A stretch of 30,802 nucleotides of DNA, from the IMG/VR virus record IMGVR_UViG_3300020198_000067, positions 1 through 30,802 of that record. One strand, 5' to 3'. The DNA comes from a virus. The notes beneath the pieces are model-generated. The model saw only the letters and a list, made by a program, of their open reading frames with translations, was not told where the DNA came from and ran no database searches. Below, piece by piece: positions 29,502 through 30,802 of this stretch; the first letter of the stretch is position 1, and every line of letters starts with the position of its first letter. A program made the position numbers and the translations under genes.

Positions 29502-29602
29502 CGACCTACCCGTTGCAGTTTAATCGTCCCACTACTACAGCCCTAGAACAACTTCACCTCATTATGAATCGGCTGAGTCATCTGGCGAACAACCTGAAGT
29601 AA
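29492..29602 (+). CDS. Possible 36-residue protein overlapping the membrane peptide
   Basis: MPVTTYPLQFNRPTTTALEQ then LHLIMNRLSHLANNLK. Its start ATG lies inside the 22-residue frame. The frame runs upstream to 29387 without support. Helical C-terminus; function unknown. Confidence 0.4.
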   Translation: MPVTTYPLQFNRPTTTALEQLHLIMNRLSHLANNLK

Positions 29603-29615
29603 GGAGAATTAAATC

Positions 29616-29894
29616 ATGAAAACCAGTATTTACCGAGGAGGAAGACATGAGCGTGATGCGAGGAGATTCCAGAAGGGAACAGGCGTCTACACCTGCGCGG
29701 CGTGTGGAAAGAGTACGCGGTCGACAGGTCGATGTGATAACGAGAATGTTGGATTGTGCGCCAAGTGCTATGACCAGGGAGGGCTAGAGAATGAGCATTC
29801 AGATAGCGGCGGCAATCACGAACTCGATCTGGAAGGGAAACGCGGTCCTCATCCTGACTGCCCAACCTGCAAAGAAGATGGCCATGTCTGGTAA
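29616..29894 (+). CDS. Small zinc-ribbon-like early protein
   Basis: 92 residues, ribosome site AAGGAG. Two paired Cys motifs (CAAC and CAKC) span a compact basic segment, then an acidic linker and a third pair (CPTC) near the end. It is likely a zinc-binding protein of unknown target. The leader AAGGAGAATTAAATC-ATGAAAAC is repeated before the genes at 29936 and 30225. Confidence 0.75.
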   Translation: MKTSIYRGGRHERDARRFQKGTGVYTCAACGKSTRSTGRCDNENVGLCAKCYDQGGLENEHSDSGGNHELDLEGKRGPHPDCPTCKEDGHVW

Positions 29895-29935
29895 CGTGTG
29901 AAGTCAAACGGGGATATGATAGGGAGAATCAAATC

Positions 29936-30208
29936 ATGAAAATCAACGTGAATAGAATCGCCAGTGTCTACTCGGGAAGAGAAGGGGCCTGTTGTTGCGG
30001 CTGTGCAGGAAAGCATTACTACGCCAGACGATGGGCTCGATGGTCGTCTGAAAGGCGCGGGTATCGTGTCACGGGCCAGGAGATTTCTGATCGTATGGTC
30101 AAGAAAGTTTGCAATATCGTGAACAGCGGGCGAACTCAGACAACTGGCGACCACATTGTCTCGGTCGTGGTCGGCAAGAGAATTTACGTAGCTTACCTCA
30201 GAGACTAA
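29936..30208 (+). CDS. Small conserved early protein with Cys-rich motif
   Basis: 90 residues, ribosome site AGGGAG. MKINVNRIASVYSGREGACC, then CGCAGKHYY, is a Cys/Gly cluster recalling small early proteins of marine T4-like phages. The C-terminus is a beta-type fold (HIVSVVVGKRIYVAYLRD). No function known. Confidence 0.75.
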   Translation: MKINVNRIASVYSGREGACCCGCAGKHYYARRWARWSSERRGYRVTGQEISDRMVKKVCNIVNSGRTQTTGDHIVSVVVGKRIYVAYLRD

Positions 30209-30224
30209 GAAGGAGAATCGAATC

Positions 30225-30578
30225 ATGAAAACAGTATTTACAGCGAATCAATTCACACCCACCAAATTCGATACCGCAGAGGACAAGGCCAGGTTTGCCA
30301 ATCACTTTGTTCGATTTATTGAAAAGGGGTTTCCACGAACCCTATTTCCGAAGTGGTTTTATCGGAGACTGAGTAGTACGTTTCGTCATACGGCCCATTA
30401 CAATATCGATGGATTTTACGGAATGTGGTTTGGGGGTCCCGAGAGACAGCAAAACTTTCTGCAACATACCCGTCTCGTTGAGATTTATGGTGATCCTGCC
30501 TTTACGTACAGTGATGTAGAGAAGGCTTTACAGAACTGGGCTAAGGAGCGCATGCTTCTCGCGCAATACTGCCGATAG
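30225..30578 (+). CDS. Small early protein of unknown function
   Basis: 117 residues, ribosome site AAGGAG. It is aromatic-rich (PKWFYRRLSSTF, HYNIDGFYGMWFGG). No family recognised. It is last in the run before a strong terminator. Confidence 0.75.
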   Translation: MKTVFTANQFTPTKFDTAEDKARFANHFVRFIEKGFPRTLFPKWFYRRLSSTFRHTAHYNIDGFYGMWFGGPERQQNFLQHTRLVEIYGDPAFTYSDVEKALQNWAKERMLLAQYCR

Positions 30579-30621
30579 CGATTTTTTAGGTTTTCGATCA
30601 GAGCAAAACGGGGCGGATAAG

Positions 30622-30661
30622 AACCCCAGTAGGTACTCCATTCCTACTGGGGTTTCTGTTT
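30622..30661 (+). terminator. Strong rho-independent terminator
   Basis: AACCCCAGTAGG (30622-30633), a 9-base loop, CCTACTGGGGTT (30643-30654), then TTCTGTTT. This 12-bp perfect stem ends the early rightward unit. Confidence 0.9.
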
Positions 30662-30675
30662 ATCGCGCGGATCCA

Positions 30676-30696
30676 GGGGAGGCTATGGCCTTCGTT
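30676..30696 (+). repeat. 21-base exact repeat, copy 2
   Basis: Identical to 11907-11927 but here in non-coding sequence between the terminator and the next gene. The rest of 30662-30756 shows no other recognisable feature. Confidence 0.85.
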
Positions 30697-30756
30697 TGCC
30701 CCTCGTCTTGGTATCGCTGGAGATTGTAAGCCAACCCCAGTTTCGAGAGGGAGAAA

Positions 30757-30802
30757 ATGAGCCACTTGGAAGGGTCAAAGTTATACCACTTGGGGCCGTT
30801 GC
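30757..30802 (+). CDS. Start of a gene running off the window
   Basis: MSHLEGSKLYHLGPL, with GAGAGGGAG upstream. Too short to assign. Confidence 0.45.
   Translation, partial: MSHLEGSKLYHLGPL

Noticed and set aside
1-30802. CRISPR arrays, tRNA genes, rRNA, insertion sequences
   Set aside because: No regularly spaced repeats, no recognisable cloverleaf or rRNA sequence and no transposase were seen on either strand by reading; a tRNAscan-type search would be needed to exclude tRNAs completely.

Overview
The window is part of the genome of a T4-like myovirus (contractile-tailed, class Caudoviricetes). The identification rests on the minus-strand block at 12846-27748. It reads, in transcription order, gp13-gp14-gp15-gp16-gp17-gp18-gp19-gp20-gp67-gp68-gp21-gp22-gp23, which is the order of the T4 neck/packaging/tail/prohead/capsid cluster. 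The block also carries T4-type late promoters (TATAAATA on the minus strand). The host cannot be read from the sequence. Sigma70-type promoters and a proteobacterial-type IscU suggest a Gram-negative bacterium. There are no photosynthesis genes, so nothing points to a cyanobacterium.

Layout. (1) 3-6306, plus strand: the end of a large kinase-like protein, a run of small proteins with capsid-targeting-like N-termini, a HAD-family phosphatase, a small virion-type protein and several unassigned T4-like proteins. (2) 6307-12259, plus strand: a nucleotide and replication module behind a strong promoter, with DNA primase (gp61), ThyX, and a class I ribonucleotide reductase large subunit broken into two genes by a split intein. 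An HNH homing endonuclease gene lies between the halves on the opposite strand with its own late promoter. Two unknown coupled genes follow. (3) 12295-12678, minus strand: a complete, GC-rich iscU (Fe-S scaffold) downstream of the capsid terminator. (4) 12846-27748, minus strand: the structural/packaging block, with an extra capsid-targeting-like ORF inside the prohead core genes, a GIY-YIG homing endonuclease between gp14 and gp15, and a deletion relic of the same kind of element between gp13 and gp14. (5) 27823-30802, plus strand: an early region with duplicated promoter cassettes, an RNA ligase, tandemly duplicated small genes and a series of small early proteins, closed by a strong terminator.

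How the genes fit together: promoters diverging at 27.77-27.89 kb separate late leftward from early rightward transcription. Primase, ThyX and NrdA support DNA synthesis. Gp16/17 package DNA into a prohead built from gp20, gp67/68, gp21, gp22 and gp23. The prohead protease (gp21) matures gp23 and possibly several small proteins carrying (L/I/M)-x-E|(A/G) sites. The most unusual features are the fractured nrdA with split intein and antisense HNH gene, the viral IscU, the candidate cluster of packaged internal proteins, and the paired intact/relic endonuclease insertions.
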